Assembly: GCA_902728285.1 (NCBI GenBank) | Contig: CACVBU010000408.1 | Location: 193,878-257,877 of the forward strand | Direction of reading: 5' to 3' | DNA length: 64,000 nucleotides | From: Clytia hemisphaerica | Taxonomy: Eukaryota > Cnidaria > Hydrozoa > Leptothecata > Clytiidae | Shown here: in pieces, positions 52,710-63,257 of the stretch | Layout of the letters: each line of letters starts with the position of its first letter | How positions within the stretch are numbered: the first letter of the stretch is position 1 | Notes under the pieces: model-generated | Databases searched by the model: none | Told to the model about the DNA's origin: nothing | Seen by the model: the letters and a program-made list of their open reading frames with translations, nothing else | Position numbers and translations under genes: made by a program

Positions 52710-52968
52710 CCGTGAGTGGTCCTAAATCCGACAGCCCTGCCTAATTCCGAACCCCCAAATAACTGCTATGAAAAAAACTTTTATGTTTACAAACATTCCC
52801 TCTCCAAGTTGAAAAATAAACTATTGCAAGAACTCTTGAAACAAAACATCTAACAAGATGACAATTAATGTGATCAAAAGAGTGTGAGTTGTAAAAATAA
52901 TTACCTCTCAATATTATTCTGAATCTGTTGGGTTGCTCGTGTTTAAAACGTTAACAATTTTGTAATAA
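52710..52968. repeat. Dispersed repeat, copy 2
   Basis: Same sequence as 50471-50740, about 80 percent identical by eye. Its first 40 bp (gtgagtggtcctaaatccga) recur inverted at about 57233-57275. Confidence 0.75.
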
Positions 52969-53632
52969 CCAGACGATGTCAATCGAATATCAATTGAACG
53001 TAAAATTCTGGGTAAAATTCGATTGATTCGATTGATATTCGATTACGTTCGATTAATTTCGATTACGTTCGATTGATATTCGATTACGTTTGATTGATAT
53101 CCGATTACGCTCGATTGATATTCAATTACGTTTGATTGATATTCGATTACGTTCAAGTGCGTTCGACGGGTGGTCGATTGTTTAAATTGTTAAATTAGAT
53201 TCTAATTTACCTCAATTCCTTTCAATTTTGAGCCCTCTTATTAGGGAGGTTAAGTATCGATACGATAGATAAATCAACGCAACGAACGGGCTTTGACACA
53301 CAACCTGCAGTAAACATGTGGGCCTGCATGATCTGCATTTTCTAGAATCCAGGCTAAAATGATTCATATCATCTCGTTCAACTCTTCAAATGTTGAACGA
53401 GAATCGACGTTAATCAACAGAATCAATTAGTCGAACCAGTCGAATGCATAAGCCAACCGAACGTAGTCGAATCAATCGAATCAATCAAATACATTAATCA
53501 ATCGAACGCAATCGAATCAATCAAACACGGTCGAATCAATCGAATCCAGGCACTAATCGAACGCAATCGAATCAATCATTCGATTGCGTTCAATTGATTC
53601 AGCGTTCGATTCGTTCGATTGACATCGTCTGG
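52969..53632. mobile_element. TIR element with TAATAA target duplication
   Basis: Ends ccagacgatgtcaatcgaa and ttcgattgacatcgtctgg, flanked by taataa on both sides. Interior is full of the word attcgattacgttcgattga (53024-53165, about 21-bp period) and its inverse (53400-53600). The homologous sequence at 51585 reads tgtaataaaaaatta without insertion. Confidence 0.8.
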
Positions 53633-53797
53633 TAATAAAAAATTATGTTTTGTATAAGAAGCGATTATTGTTATTTGGTTCAATTGGTTCAGTGTATCAA
53701 ATCTCTCAGTTTAGTTGACACTTTGGTATCTTTGTTGCGTCACAGCGAAAGGTTTGTTTTTATTCTAATTTGTATCTTTGAAAGAACCCATCGGATA

Positions 53798-53952
53798 GAC
53801 CTTTTTTTAAAGAGGCAGCCATGAATAATTATGTACTCCAGCATAAAAACAATGATACAGCCATGCATTTTAAAAATTATGCATGGCTGTATCATTGTTT
53901 TTATACTGGAGTACATAATTATTCAACATGGCTGCCTCTTTAAAAAAAGGTC
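53798..53952. mobile_element. Palindromic GACCTTTTTT MITE, copy 1
   Basis: gacctttttttaaagaggca to the inverse, with taattatgtactccagcat arms and catgcat centre; nearly complete palindrome of 155 bp, flanked by TA. Confidence 0.82.
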
Positions 53953-54606
53953 TATTTAGCCAGACGTCCGCGCTCGATAGGATCGATCATCGGAACGGCT
54001 CGATGACGGATCGATATGTGATCGATGGATTACTTAACGATCCGGATAGGAGATCGATTGAAGATTCAGCCATTAAAAAGTCTTGAGTATCGATCCTTCG
54101 TTGATCCATTATATCGAGCTAGTATTTCAATCGAGTATATCGATTCGTCATCGATCGTTAATCGATTCGTCATCGATCGTTAATAGATTTGTTATCGATC
54201 GTAAATCGAGTATGAGTCGATAGGGTCGATAAGATCGATAAACAGTCAGGGAAATCCCTCAATTGCGGTAGTAATTTCTTACTGCAATTGCGGTATAAAG
54301 GTCACTTTTAAACTTTTCATGTACCGCAATTGCAGTTTACTCAAGAAACAGAATTCAAGATTCAAGGAGAAAACAGGCAATTTTTGTACATAATTGATCA
54401 TATCTTTTTAACGCACGGACAAAATATTTTTTCCGTGGATCAGATTCTTTTGATAAGGAAAAGCTATTTTCTTGTACGATTCTTTACAGTCGATGTTTAC
54501 TTACTTACCTTGTGTTACTTGTGTGGTTGTTCGAGCATCCTGCTTCAGGTAAGGTTCTTGGTGAACCACGCCTCTGTGTGATCAATCTGTCGAGAGAAAA
54601 AGAATC

Positions 54607-56160
54607 TCAGCAGATATTTTTCATGTCAATTATTGAATTGGAATTAGCTCTCCTGCACCCAGTATATCCATGGATCTGGGGTTCATCTGGGATAGACTTA
54701 AGGTGTGTGTCCAGCGCTCTTTTGAATTTATCGATAGAAATGTTTTTGAGGTTTCTGATGCTCTTTGGCATAGCATTAAAAAGTTTTGCACCTTGCACTG
54801 CAAGTGTGCTGTCTCTAAATTTTGATGTTTGGTTCTTTGGAATTGACAGTGTACACATCCGGCCCAGCCGGGGGTTTTCAGTGGTTTTGATACCATTTAC
54901 AGTAGGTACAATCTTTTCCATCACCTTCCAGACGTACATTATTCTGTAGCGTTCTCTTCGCCTTTGAAGTGAGTAAATTTTTGTCTGTTTTAGACACTCC
55001 CAATAATTGTTTGGGGTGCCATTTATCTTTCGTAAGAAGGACTTTTGAATATCTTCAAGTCTCTGAATGAGACCAACTGCATTTGGGCTCCACAGAACGG
55101 AGCAATATTCTAATATTGGTATCACCAATGATTTATATAGTACGGGCATACAATTTAAAGATCGTGAAGAAAAAGTTCTCAGGATCCAAGATGTTAAGTT
55201 TTTAGCCTTTTCGATTACTGCAGTAATTTGCTTCTGAAATGTGCAATTACTGTCCATAAGGATTCCAAGGTCTTTCACAACATCTTTGTTTTCAATCTCA
55301 ACACCAGACGGTGATGTATAGCTTGTTTGAGTCTTGATCTCATGGTTCTTTCCATAGCGCAAGAGTTCAAATTTTATATCATTCAGCTTCATGTTGTTGT
55401 CATCCGTCCATTTATATATTCTATCAAGATCTTTTTGAAGTAGGACAGCATCTTCTAGAGTTTTGACTTCCTTTGTGGCGCGAGTGTCATCAGCGAAGGA
55501 TTTGAGAAAGCTGTGCACCACTTCCTTGTCAATATCCCCAATCAATATGAGGAAAATCAAAGGTCCCAAAACACTACCTTGAGGGACTCCTGAAATGACC
55601 TGTTGTGGTTCAGAAGTGACACCATTCACTAGCACTGATTGTTTTCTCTCTGTTAGGAAGGACTTTAGCCACTGTAATAATTTTCCATCTATTCCTAGTT
55701 TCTTTATTTTTCGTAGGACAATTGAATGGTCTACTTTGTCAAAAGCCTTTGAAAAATCTAGGTACACATCATCCGCATTAGCATCTTCGTCCAATATATT
55801 TAGTATCAGGTCATATTGTTCCAAAAGCTGACTCAAACATGAACGCCCACTTCTGAATCCATGTTGATTGGGATTGAACAGATTATTTTCATCCATGTGC
55901 TTTACAATATGTGCTCTGAGTACTTTTTCAAATATCTTGATGACATGGGATGTTAGGGCTACTGGTCTATAATTTGATGCCAGTGATCTGCTACCTACTT
56001 TGTGGATTGGTGTGATTGTGCATCTTTTAAGTTCGTCTGGGACAATCCCTTTGTCCAAACTTTGTCTCCAGAGGATACAAAGAGGAATAGAAAGTTCTTC
56101 TTTGCATTGTTTGAGAAAGGTTGCAGGGAAACCATTTTGTTTATCTTTGTCGACCTGCAC
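54607..56160 (-). CDS. Non-LTR retrotransposon reverse transcriptase, 5'-truncated
   Basis: 517 codons. RT motifs: LKRCTITPIHKVG, SNYRPVALTSHVIKIFEKVL, GFRSGRSCLSQLL, DVYLDFSKAFDKVDHSIVL, GVPQGSVLGPLIFLILIGDI, FADDTRATK (catalytic), then MKLNDIKFELL and LGILMDS. The C-terminal ILEYCSVLWSP and LQRRRERYRI are typical of Jockey/CR1-type elements. No endonuclease domain precedes it. The ORF lies inside a TIR-bounded unit (54243-56434). Confidence 0.88.
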   Translation of the reverse strand: MQVDKDKQNGFPATFLKQCKEELSIPLCILWRQSLDKGIVPDELKRCTITPIHKVGSRSLASNYRPVALTSHVIKIFEKVLRAHIVKHMDENNLFNPNQHGFRSGRSCLSQLLEQYDLILNILDEDANADDVYLDFSKAFDKVDHSIVLRKIKKLGIDGKLLQWLKSFLTERKQSVLVNGVTSEPQQVISGVPQGSVLGPLIFLILIGDIDKEVVHSFLKSFADDTRATKEVKTLEDAVLLQKDLDRIYKWTDDNNMKLNDIKFELLRYGKNHEIKTQTSYTSPSGVEIENKDVVKDLGILMDSNCTFQKQITAVIEKAKNLTSWILRTFSSRSLNCMPVLYKSLVIPILEYCSVLWSPNAVGLIQRLEDIQKSFLRKINGTPNNYWECLKQTKIYSLQRRRERYRIMYVWKVMEKIVPTVNGIKTTENPRLGRMCTLSIPKNQTSKFRDSTLAVQGAKLFNAMPKSIRNLKNISIDKFKRALDTHLKSIPDEPQIHGYTGCRRANSNSIIDMKNIC

Positions 56161-56233
56161 TATATGTAGCTGTTATAAGCCTTTGTAGGCTAATCACAAT
56201 TGAAAACTATCGCAATTGCAGTATACTGCAATA

Positions 56234-56412
56234 GACCTTTTTTCAAAGAGGCCACCCTGTTGAATAATTATGTAGTCCAGCAGAAAAACAATGATACAAC
56301 CATGAATAATTATTACAATATGCATGATACAGTAATTATGCATGGCTCTATCATTGTTTTTATGGCTGGACTACATAATTATCTAACAGGACGTCCTCTT
56401 TGAAAAAAGGTC
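56234..56412. mobile_element. Palindromic GACCTTTTTT MITE, copy 2
   Basis: 179 bp, TA flanks, inserted near the right end of the RT-containing TIR unit. Arms gaccttttttcaaagaggc and inverse. Confidence 0.82.
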
Positions 56413-56530
56413 TATTGAGGGATTTCCCTGACTGATAAAAGATCGATGATAGATCGATAAATAATCGATAACTAATCATGAGCTTAAATAAAATCTTGAG
56501 TATCGATCTTCAATCGATCTCCTATCCGGA

Positions 56531-57142
56531 CAGTTAGTCACACTAGCCTCCCGCCAAAATGCGTATCAAAGATTAATGCTGCAAAAGCGCTATATCGTTT
56601 ACTTGACTCTCAAGCAAAAAAAATGTGGCGCAAAACTTCTAAAGATATTCATGAAAAAATAACCCGGCGCTTTTTAATGAAATTAACATTTTCAAAAACT
56701 TTGAGAAATTGCCTAAAATTTGAGCCATAGATGAAAAAATTTGAGCCAAGCCAACTTTGAAAACTAATTTGAAGATCAACTTCCCAAGAAAAAGATCTAC
56801 GGGGGAGGCGGAACCCACCTAGATCCGCGCACCACCGGATAGGCTGTTTCCCGGAAATTATGCCGGACCTCAAATAATGACCCATTTACATATGCGGAAT
56901 TATTTTTACTTTAGCGTATAAACCAGGCCTTAAAAATCGAAGCGCTGTCTCGGGAATTGAATGACAAATTTTGGTTGGTTGATTTTGGCTGCTGCACATT
57001 TATTTTGTTTCAAACTTTCAAGTTTTAATTAATTGTCTTGCGAACTTGATTCAGGTAACTCTCATCCTTGTTGTGCAAATACATCCTGTAGATGACTGAT
57101 GTTGTTTTTTCTGAAAGCTAGATTTCCTAGTGTGACTAACTG
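56531..57142. mobile_element. Small TIR element, CAGTTAGTCACACTAG ends
   Basis: Ends cagttagtcacactag and ctagtgtgactaactg; flanked by ccgga on both sides (5-bp target duplication), inserted into the composite element's arm (tatccggatcgttaag). No coding capacity seen. Confidence 0.72.
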
Positions 57143-57281
57143 CCGGATCGTTAAGTAATCCATCGATCACATATCGATCTGTCATCGAGCTGTTCCGATG
57201 ATCGATCCTATCGAGCGCGCGGAGACGTCTGCTGGGCTGTCGGATTTAGGACCACTCACCTCCACTCACGGTATCTCATTA

Positions 57282-58448
57282 GGCTGATGGAATTTAATGT
57301 TATGTTTACCGTAAGCCGCCCGCGTGTTCAAAAACCTGCCGCATCAAGTTGTCATTATTTGCCATTTTCTCGAAAAGTTGTCATTATTTTTCCTCCCACT
57401 TGAGCAGAGAACAAAAATTTTCGAAGTTGATATCAAAACAAACTGCCCGTGGCTTTTTTAGATTGTTAACAACCCGAACGGCCCTCTAGTAGTCTTTACC
57501 GTGTGAATTTAATTTTGTCATATTGTGGAGATAACATTATATAATCCTCTATAGCCAGTTAGGGAAACCATCCAGGATCCTGCCATTCTATCAGCCAGCA
57601 AAAACTGAATGACACTTGTAAACTTAAGTTTCTTACCATTTTCCATCGAAAACAATCGAAAACATTACTGCTTCCCAAAGCCGGAGACCAAAGCAAATGA
57701 TCTTTCTTGATGAGGGCGCCCTTTTGGATCTATTGTTAACTCATTTAAAATGGTGGACAGAGTTGCGGAATGACGAAGGCGCCCACTGCTTCGAGGGTGG
57801 TAACGCCAAAACGCCCAATATGACCAGCCAACAGAAGGCGAGTTTGTTGCCGCGCGAGTTACGTCATGCACTCCACCGTAGCGAAAGCGCGAATGACATT
57901 TCACAATTATAAGAATATCTTATGTGCTTAAATTCTATTTAACTTTGAGAGCTTCATGGAAGATGAAGAAGTAGAAAGATGAAAAATGCGCTGGTTAATT
58001 TTTTTTAAATAGGTGTGTTCTATCATTGTTGAAAGTTGAAGAAATTTCTACCAACGCATATTTTTTTTACAGCCAATTAAAGGCACAGTACCTGCTTATA
58101 CTTACTATGTTTGCTATATCATCTAGGCAAAAAACGGTAAAAAAAGACACAAACACAATTTTTTTATGAGCGTGGTTATGATTTTTTTGATTGCGGCCGC
58201 GTACAGGAACTCGCCAAATGTTCCTAACTGATAGCGGGAAGAAAAAGATTTATCTCTTTAAGCTCGTACAAACGGGAACCAAAAGAATCAATAAAAACAC
58301 GAGGATTGTGTATCTATAAGGAAAAACGAAAAATCTGGTAAAAATAAATGTTTATGGGAAAATAATGAGTAATGAATAATGAAAACTTGGCCGCATCGAA
58401 TTCTGAAAATCGTCATTACGATAAACATATCATTAATTTCCATCAGCC
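57282..58448. mobile_element. PIF/Harbinger-like element, TTA target
   Basis: TIR ggctgatggaatttaatgtt (57282) and inverse ending ccatcagcc (58448), flanked by tta. Interior 57553-58235 is repeated at 63258-63940. No transposase ORF recognised. Confidence 0.72.
57553..58235. repeat. 690-bp dispersed repeat, copy 1
   Basis: Starts ccagttagggaaaccatcca and includes gcgcccttttggatctattg and aggaactcgccaaatgttcc. Direct copy at 63258-63940, about 85 percent identical by eye. Confidence 0.8.
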
Positions 58449-58888
58449 TTATAAATAATAAAAAGCAATATCCAGTCAGCTTCACGAGTTCCTTTTAATA
58501 CCTTCACACATGACTCAAAACAATCAAAATGAACCAGACATGACAGACCAAGACAGACATGCCAGAAAAGGACCAGAGGACCAGAACTTCTGCAGGAATT
58601 TTCTACTTAATTCCCACGTCTCAGATGCAATTAAAGTATAAGGCCCTAGGAATAAAAACACAAAAAAGGCAGACTAAGGAGGCAAGATGAGAAGTTTTTG
58701 AAAGTGGTCGAAATACACTGATCTAGGTACCAAAGGATATGAGCAACAGAGGAAATAGAATAGAGACAAGTGTGCAGTAATGGAAACAGTATATTTCGAA
58801 ACGTAAACAAGAATGCCGAAAATGTATAATAGAACTTGGGATGACATTGGGGATGCATCAAGATATATATATATATAACTGAGAGCCT

Positions 58889-59102
58889 AACCCGTTTTGA
58901 CGACGGGTGTCCTGTGTAACCCGTATTTATATATGACGGGGGTCTTACTTAGCCTGTTTTGATGACAGGTGTCGCCTAGCCCCGTTTTGATGACGGAGGT
59001 TGATAAGCCCCGTTTTGATGACGGAGACTTATACGCCCCGTATAAGACGGAGGCTAAAAAATAAACAGGGAGGTTGCCCTGGCGAACCTTAACACTGTTG
59101 GG
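58889..59102. other. Array of consecutive short hairpins
   Basis: Stem-loops with 5-6 bp stems and mostly 7-nt loops: acccgt-acgggt (58890-58908), cccgt-acggg (58920-58940), cctgt-acagg (58953-58969), ccccgt-acggag (58980-58998 and 59008-59025), ccccgt-acggag with a short loop (59036-59053), cagggaggttgccctg (59066-59081). Further stems follow: cactgt-acagtg (59093-59111), atccag-ctggat (59122-59139), ggttac-gtaacc (59188-59202). The shared loop is tttgatg. Stems differ by paired changes. No tRNA A/B box, no ORF. Confidence 0.6.
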
Positions 59103-59239
59103 ACTACAGTGTGCGAACCTAATCCAGATCTAACTGGATCCTTGACCTTAGGGGATGAATCTAAGTAACTGACTACTGACATGCAACGGTTACGGAGTAA
59201 CCCTACAGTACACCCCAACGTCACCCAAATCCAAAGAAT

Positions 59240-61340
59240 AACATTAAAAGGAGGGTAAAGAAATTAATCTGAGGAAATTATAGACACATAATGACATTAG
59301 GTAGGTTGCAAATAGTGATGTAGAATTTTACCTTGGCCAAGTTAGAATTAAACTTCGAAATATCTTGGTCAGAGATTTGAGATACCTAAGATAGCAATCC
59401 CTAGACCGTCTACCCATAATGTGTATCATTGAGTCAGACACACATGCGGAGAGAGCAGCGGAGGCTCCACCCATGCAAAAACTTAGGGTATTTAAACAGT
59501 GTTCAAGAGGAAGGAGCTTGAGCAGGGTATGGACTTTCCTTCAAGATATAAGCTTGCCATCCATGAATTTCCATATATTATTGTGAAAAGGAATCTCTAC
59601 GAAGAAATGTGTCATAGAAATTGTAGTCTGTAAATTTAAAAAAAAAGGAATAGGAAGAGTTATAAACAAAGATATAAAAAAAAAAAAAAAAAAAAAATTC
59701 GGAAAATATGACGGCAACAAAATAGAAAGAAGAGAGAAAATATTTAAAAAGCATCAGCATTAAGAAAATCAGCTAGGAAACTAAATACAATCATGTGGAA
59801 AATTGAAGAACTAAATTTGAGTTTTAAGAGAGCTTTAAAAGATCTGAATTTAAGCTGTTGATTCTGGTTGATTCGAGGTCTGTACAATGTGATTCAAGTC
59901 TCTTGCAGAGATGTGACATGAAACGGAAATAAGACATCCTAATTAAGATTTGGTTTGTAGTGAATGTACGCTGCAAACTAAACTTGGAGATTACGAACGG
60001 TTCAAAACATATCATCTGTTAGCCATTAACTTATAATATTTTCATAAATGACTTGAACTTGGTCCTTCGATTATTCAAAAGTATCCATGCTTGAGAAATC
60101 TATTGAAATTCATTACTGTCCTTGTCTAGCCACTGACTCTATCAAGTTGAAACAACAATCATTGTTGAGCTACTCAGGAGCCACAAGCATTTAATACAAA
60201 TTTGCAAGTATTGTCTCGAAAGGGACAGCACTAAATTTCAAAGTACTCCATACCATTACAGTTAGGTTGTGATTCCATTTAAGATATACTGGATGACTAA
60301 GTCATTTTGTGAAGCCCTTTCTCCATCAACTCCTATAGCGAAAATAATTTGACTTATCAAGTATTTCCAAAAAACCTGTTTAGCATTTAGTCACAAAACA
60401 TTTGGCTGCAAATTGGAGCATTGAACCTGCCAGTCAAACTTGTCTTCTTATCCCTTATTATAAAGTTTCAACCCATTGTCCCAAAAGGATAGACACTTTC
60501 GATAGTAGTCAACGAATATCGATCAATCAAATTTGACACAACACTATAAAATGATTAATTTCAAAACATTAGCAAAGAATTGATAAATTTATCCTGGATG
60601 TCTGGCATTGCTGGTACTACCCTTGCTTAAAAAGGTCAAATGTTGTTACCTCAAATGTAGGATATTAGTTAAACGTTTAGAATAATAAATTCAGGCCATT
60701 GAAAAATTTTTAAATAAAAACCGACCAGTCCCCAGAACAATGGAAGAAATGATAGTTAGAGAACAGCCTCCTTTTTGACTTGCTGTCGTTAAATCAATAA
60801 TAAAACAAGGAGAGTTGCAGAAAATGTTTGGGTGATTTTGAAAACTGCAAAAAGTTTATGACAACATCTCAAAAATCAAAACACATGCAGAATGACACAT
60901 CAATCCAGTCAAAAATCCACTATAACAAGCATTTAATTTGATCTTATTAAAGCAAAAGACGAAAAGGCTATAAAGACGAAAAGCAAAAACTTCAAGTCAC
61001 AAGTAACAACACCAATTTGTCATTTCAACTTTGAGAAAGCAGATACAAATATTCAATCGTACCAGGCTTGTATACCACGTACGTGTCAAAATCAAAACAA
61101 TCATTAAATCTGACATCTTTCTCAAAGAACTTGTCCCATCATATCAAATCCCAAAACAACTTGACAATCGTTTCTTAGCTCATTGACCGGTTAATTTATA
61201 ACAATTATGAATAAAAAATACATAACCATAACACTGGATAACAGGCCCCTATCCCCAACTCTCATAAGGCTAAATGAAGCAGCACAACGACCAACAATCA
61301 CAACTCCAGAAACGATGACAAGTGTCACTCCAGCCACAAA
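59240..61340. other. No gene seen
   Basis: AT-rich, with a run of over 20 A at 59677-59697. No coding frame with family motifs on either strand. Confidence 0.45.
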
Positions 61341-61596
61341 TCACTCCGAATGCAGGAAAATCTTTTAAGCCTTGAACAAAATTCTAGTGCCAGAAATTAT
61401 CTTGATTCAAGACAGACCGACTCCTCAAAACAAAGCAAAAGGACAACAAAAGCAGGAAGAAGCAAACAATCAAGTCAAAGATTGAATGAAATGCCACATA
61501 TTCAGGTGAATACTGATAAACTTGCCTCAATACTTTACCAGCCTTTTAAGACTATCTAAATCCAGACGAAAAGAGAAACAATACAAAGATTCATAC

Positions 61597-61792
61597 CGAA
61601 AATTAAAGGAGGGGTGGCAGTGAGAGTTGATGGACGTTTTTTACTCGTAGCGAGGCTACCATTATTGTTGTTGATCGCTCTGTGAGGGGTTTGAGGCGGT
61701 AGCGGGTGAAGAGGTTGTAGTTCGTTCGTTATTTGATGGACGAAGCCAGCTCGCTGGATGCTTTCAAATACTGTTCCAGGATATTGTTTCAT
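61597..61792 (-). CDS. Possible first coding exon of an unidentified gene
   Basis: ATG at 61792 opens MKQYPGTVFESIQRAGFVHQ; 65 codons plus one base run to a donor-like ttcg|gtatga. Composition is not repetitive (Pro/Thr/Asn/Lys-rich end, SKKRPSTLTATPP). About 210 bp upstream is a TATA-like box. I found no second exon in the window to its left and no family, so this could be a non-coding transcript. Confidence 0.3.
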
Positions 61793-61995
61793 CGCCTACT
61801 GAAGAAACTTGCACTTTGATGGAATTGTAAAGTTTGGGCGAGCCGTTGGATTCACGCTGGTTTGACACGTGTAGCAGATATAGCGCAAAATGGCTGAAAT
61901 GGTGGTCGTTGTTCGTCGTGTTGTTCGTTATTCAGATGATGAAAGATTGAAGTTGTGATCAATTGAGACTGAGCTGAACTGTGCTGAAAGGGGTT

Positions 61996-62014
61996 TGACG
62001 GTAGGATATATATA
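61996..62014 (-). promoter_or_regulatory. TATA-like box
   Basis: On the minus strand cctatatatatcctacc, followed about 25-30 nt later by tttcagcacag, an initiator-like word. Supports a transcription start near 61980 for the exon at 61597-61792. Confidence 0.35.
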
Positions 62015-62310
62015 GGCGAAGGAAAGAATAACCGGCAGCCGAAATATACTATTTCATAGCCGCCTCGGTGCAGTGGCGGGATGTACTTCATTCGACTTGG
62101 AATTAACCTGAGCTAAGGTTTAGCTCCAAATAGTGTCGCAAAATGAAAGATAGTATTTATTTCCGCTTTGGCGAGCCATAAGATTAGGTAATCAAAATAA
62201 AAAATGACACATAAGACAAAATGTTGCTGTAATGATAGCTTCAAAATTTTAAGATCCTGAACCGCTTACTTTCTGGGAAAAAAAATTTAAACCGTTCTGT
62301 TTTGTCCATA

Positions 62311-62486
62311 GACCTTTTTTTAAAGAGGCAGCAATGTTGAATAATTATGTACTCCAGCATAATAACAATATACAGCCATGCCTTATTTTTAAAATATACA
62401 TGATACATTAATTATGCATGGCTGTATCATTGTTTTTATGCTGGAGTACATAATTATTCAACATGGCTGCCTCTTTAAAAAAGGTC
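62311..62486. mobile_element. Palindromic GACCTTTTTT MITE, copy 3
   Basis: 176 bp, TA flanks, arms with gcagcaatgttgaataatta and the inverse; closest to copy 1. Confidence 0.82.
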
Positions 62487-62684
62487 TATTATAAGGGCAC
62501 AAAAAAACAATAGTTTAAACCATCTGGTTCTGATTAAGCAATGTGGCTCAAACTATGGTTTTGTCCATTTTATCGCTACTTTACCTGCCAATAAGAAATT
62601 CCTAAGTTTTTTGTTGAGGACCCCTGTCTAATAAAAACAAAGTGATAAAAAGGTATATTAAAAGATTAAAAGTGCTCTCCTATA

Positions 62685-63238
62685 GACTTTTTTTCAAAGA
62701 GGCCACCCTGTTGAATAATTATGTAGTCCAGCAGAAAAACAATGATAAAACCATGCATAATCATTACAATATGCATGGTACAGTAATTATGCATGGCTCT
62801 ATCATTGTTTTTATGGCTGGACTACATAGGACCCTGCCGACGCACCGGACTTAACGAACACCGGACACGCAAAAGTCCGGTGTAAAATGAGAATTTTTTT
62901 TACCACCGGACAATCTCTACACCGGACATAAGGAAGTCGGATGTCCGGTGTCGGAGAAGGTAATTTTTTTCCACCGGACAATCAAAACACCGGAAATGAC
63001 CAGTCCGGAGCGTCCGGTGTTTCTTAACTTTTTTGTTTCGTAAATGTCCGGCGTCCAAAATTCCCTCTATGCAACACCGGACTGACACCGGGCTTATTGC
63101 GTCCGGTGTAGCGAAAGGATACTTTTTGCCACCGGACAAATACACCGGACAGTCCGGTGCGTCGGCAGGGTCCTGACTATATAATTATTTAACAGGACGA
63201 CGTCACTCGTCACAGGACGTCCTCTTTGAAAAAAGGTC
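62685..63238. mobile_element. Palindromic GACCTTTTTT MITE, copy 4, interrupted
   Basis: Closest to copy 2. Its right arm is split by the CACCGGAC element at 62828-63173. An extra gacgtcactcgtc insertion near the right end is not seen in copy 2. Confidence 0.8.
62828..63173. mobile_element. CACCGGAC-rich TIR element, hAT-like 8-bp target
   Basis: TIR aggaccctgccgacgcaccg and exact inverse at the right end. At least ten copies of caccggac/gtccggtg inside, in both orientations. Inserted in the MITE at 62685-63238; flanks gactacat and gactatat give an 8-bp duplication with one mismatch, as for hAT or P superfamilies. Confidence 0.72.
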
Positions 63239-63257
63239 TATCCTCCAGCCAGGAAAG

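Larger units (their letters stand above)
54243..56434. mobile_element. TIR unit enclosing the LINE RT, 5-bp target duplication
   Basis: Left end cagtcagggaaatccctcaa (54243) is the inverse of tattgagggatttccctgac...tg (ends 56434); flanks are ataaa on both sides. Internal gcaattgcggta/taccgcaattgc words repeat next to both ends. The transposon class is not clear; 5-bp duplication. Confidence 0.65.
53959..57235. mobile_element. Composite element with about 90-bp TIRs, ATCGAT-rich
   Basis: Left arm from ccagacgtccgcgctcgata (53960) matches inversely the right arm ending cgagcgcgcggagacgtctg (57235); both continue with ggatcgatcatcgga and on to ttaacgatcc. Two later insertions (54243-56434 and 56531-57142) interrupt it; without them it would be a foldback of about 0.5 kb. 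Confidence 0.7.

Noticed and set aside
54512-54949. 145-codon plus-strand frame
   Set aside because: Antisense shadow of the LINE reverse transcriptase end.
57665-57912. Overlapping 71- and 79-codon frames
   Set aside because: Both inside the 690-bp repeat and broken in its second copy at 63.4 kb.
58889-59202. tRNA or tRNA-derived SINE
   Set aside because: Stem sizes are suggestive, but there is no A or B box and no cloverleaf closing stem.
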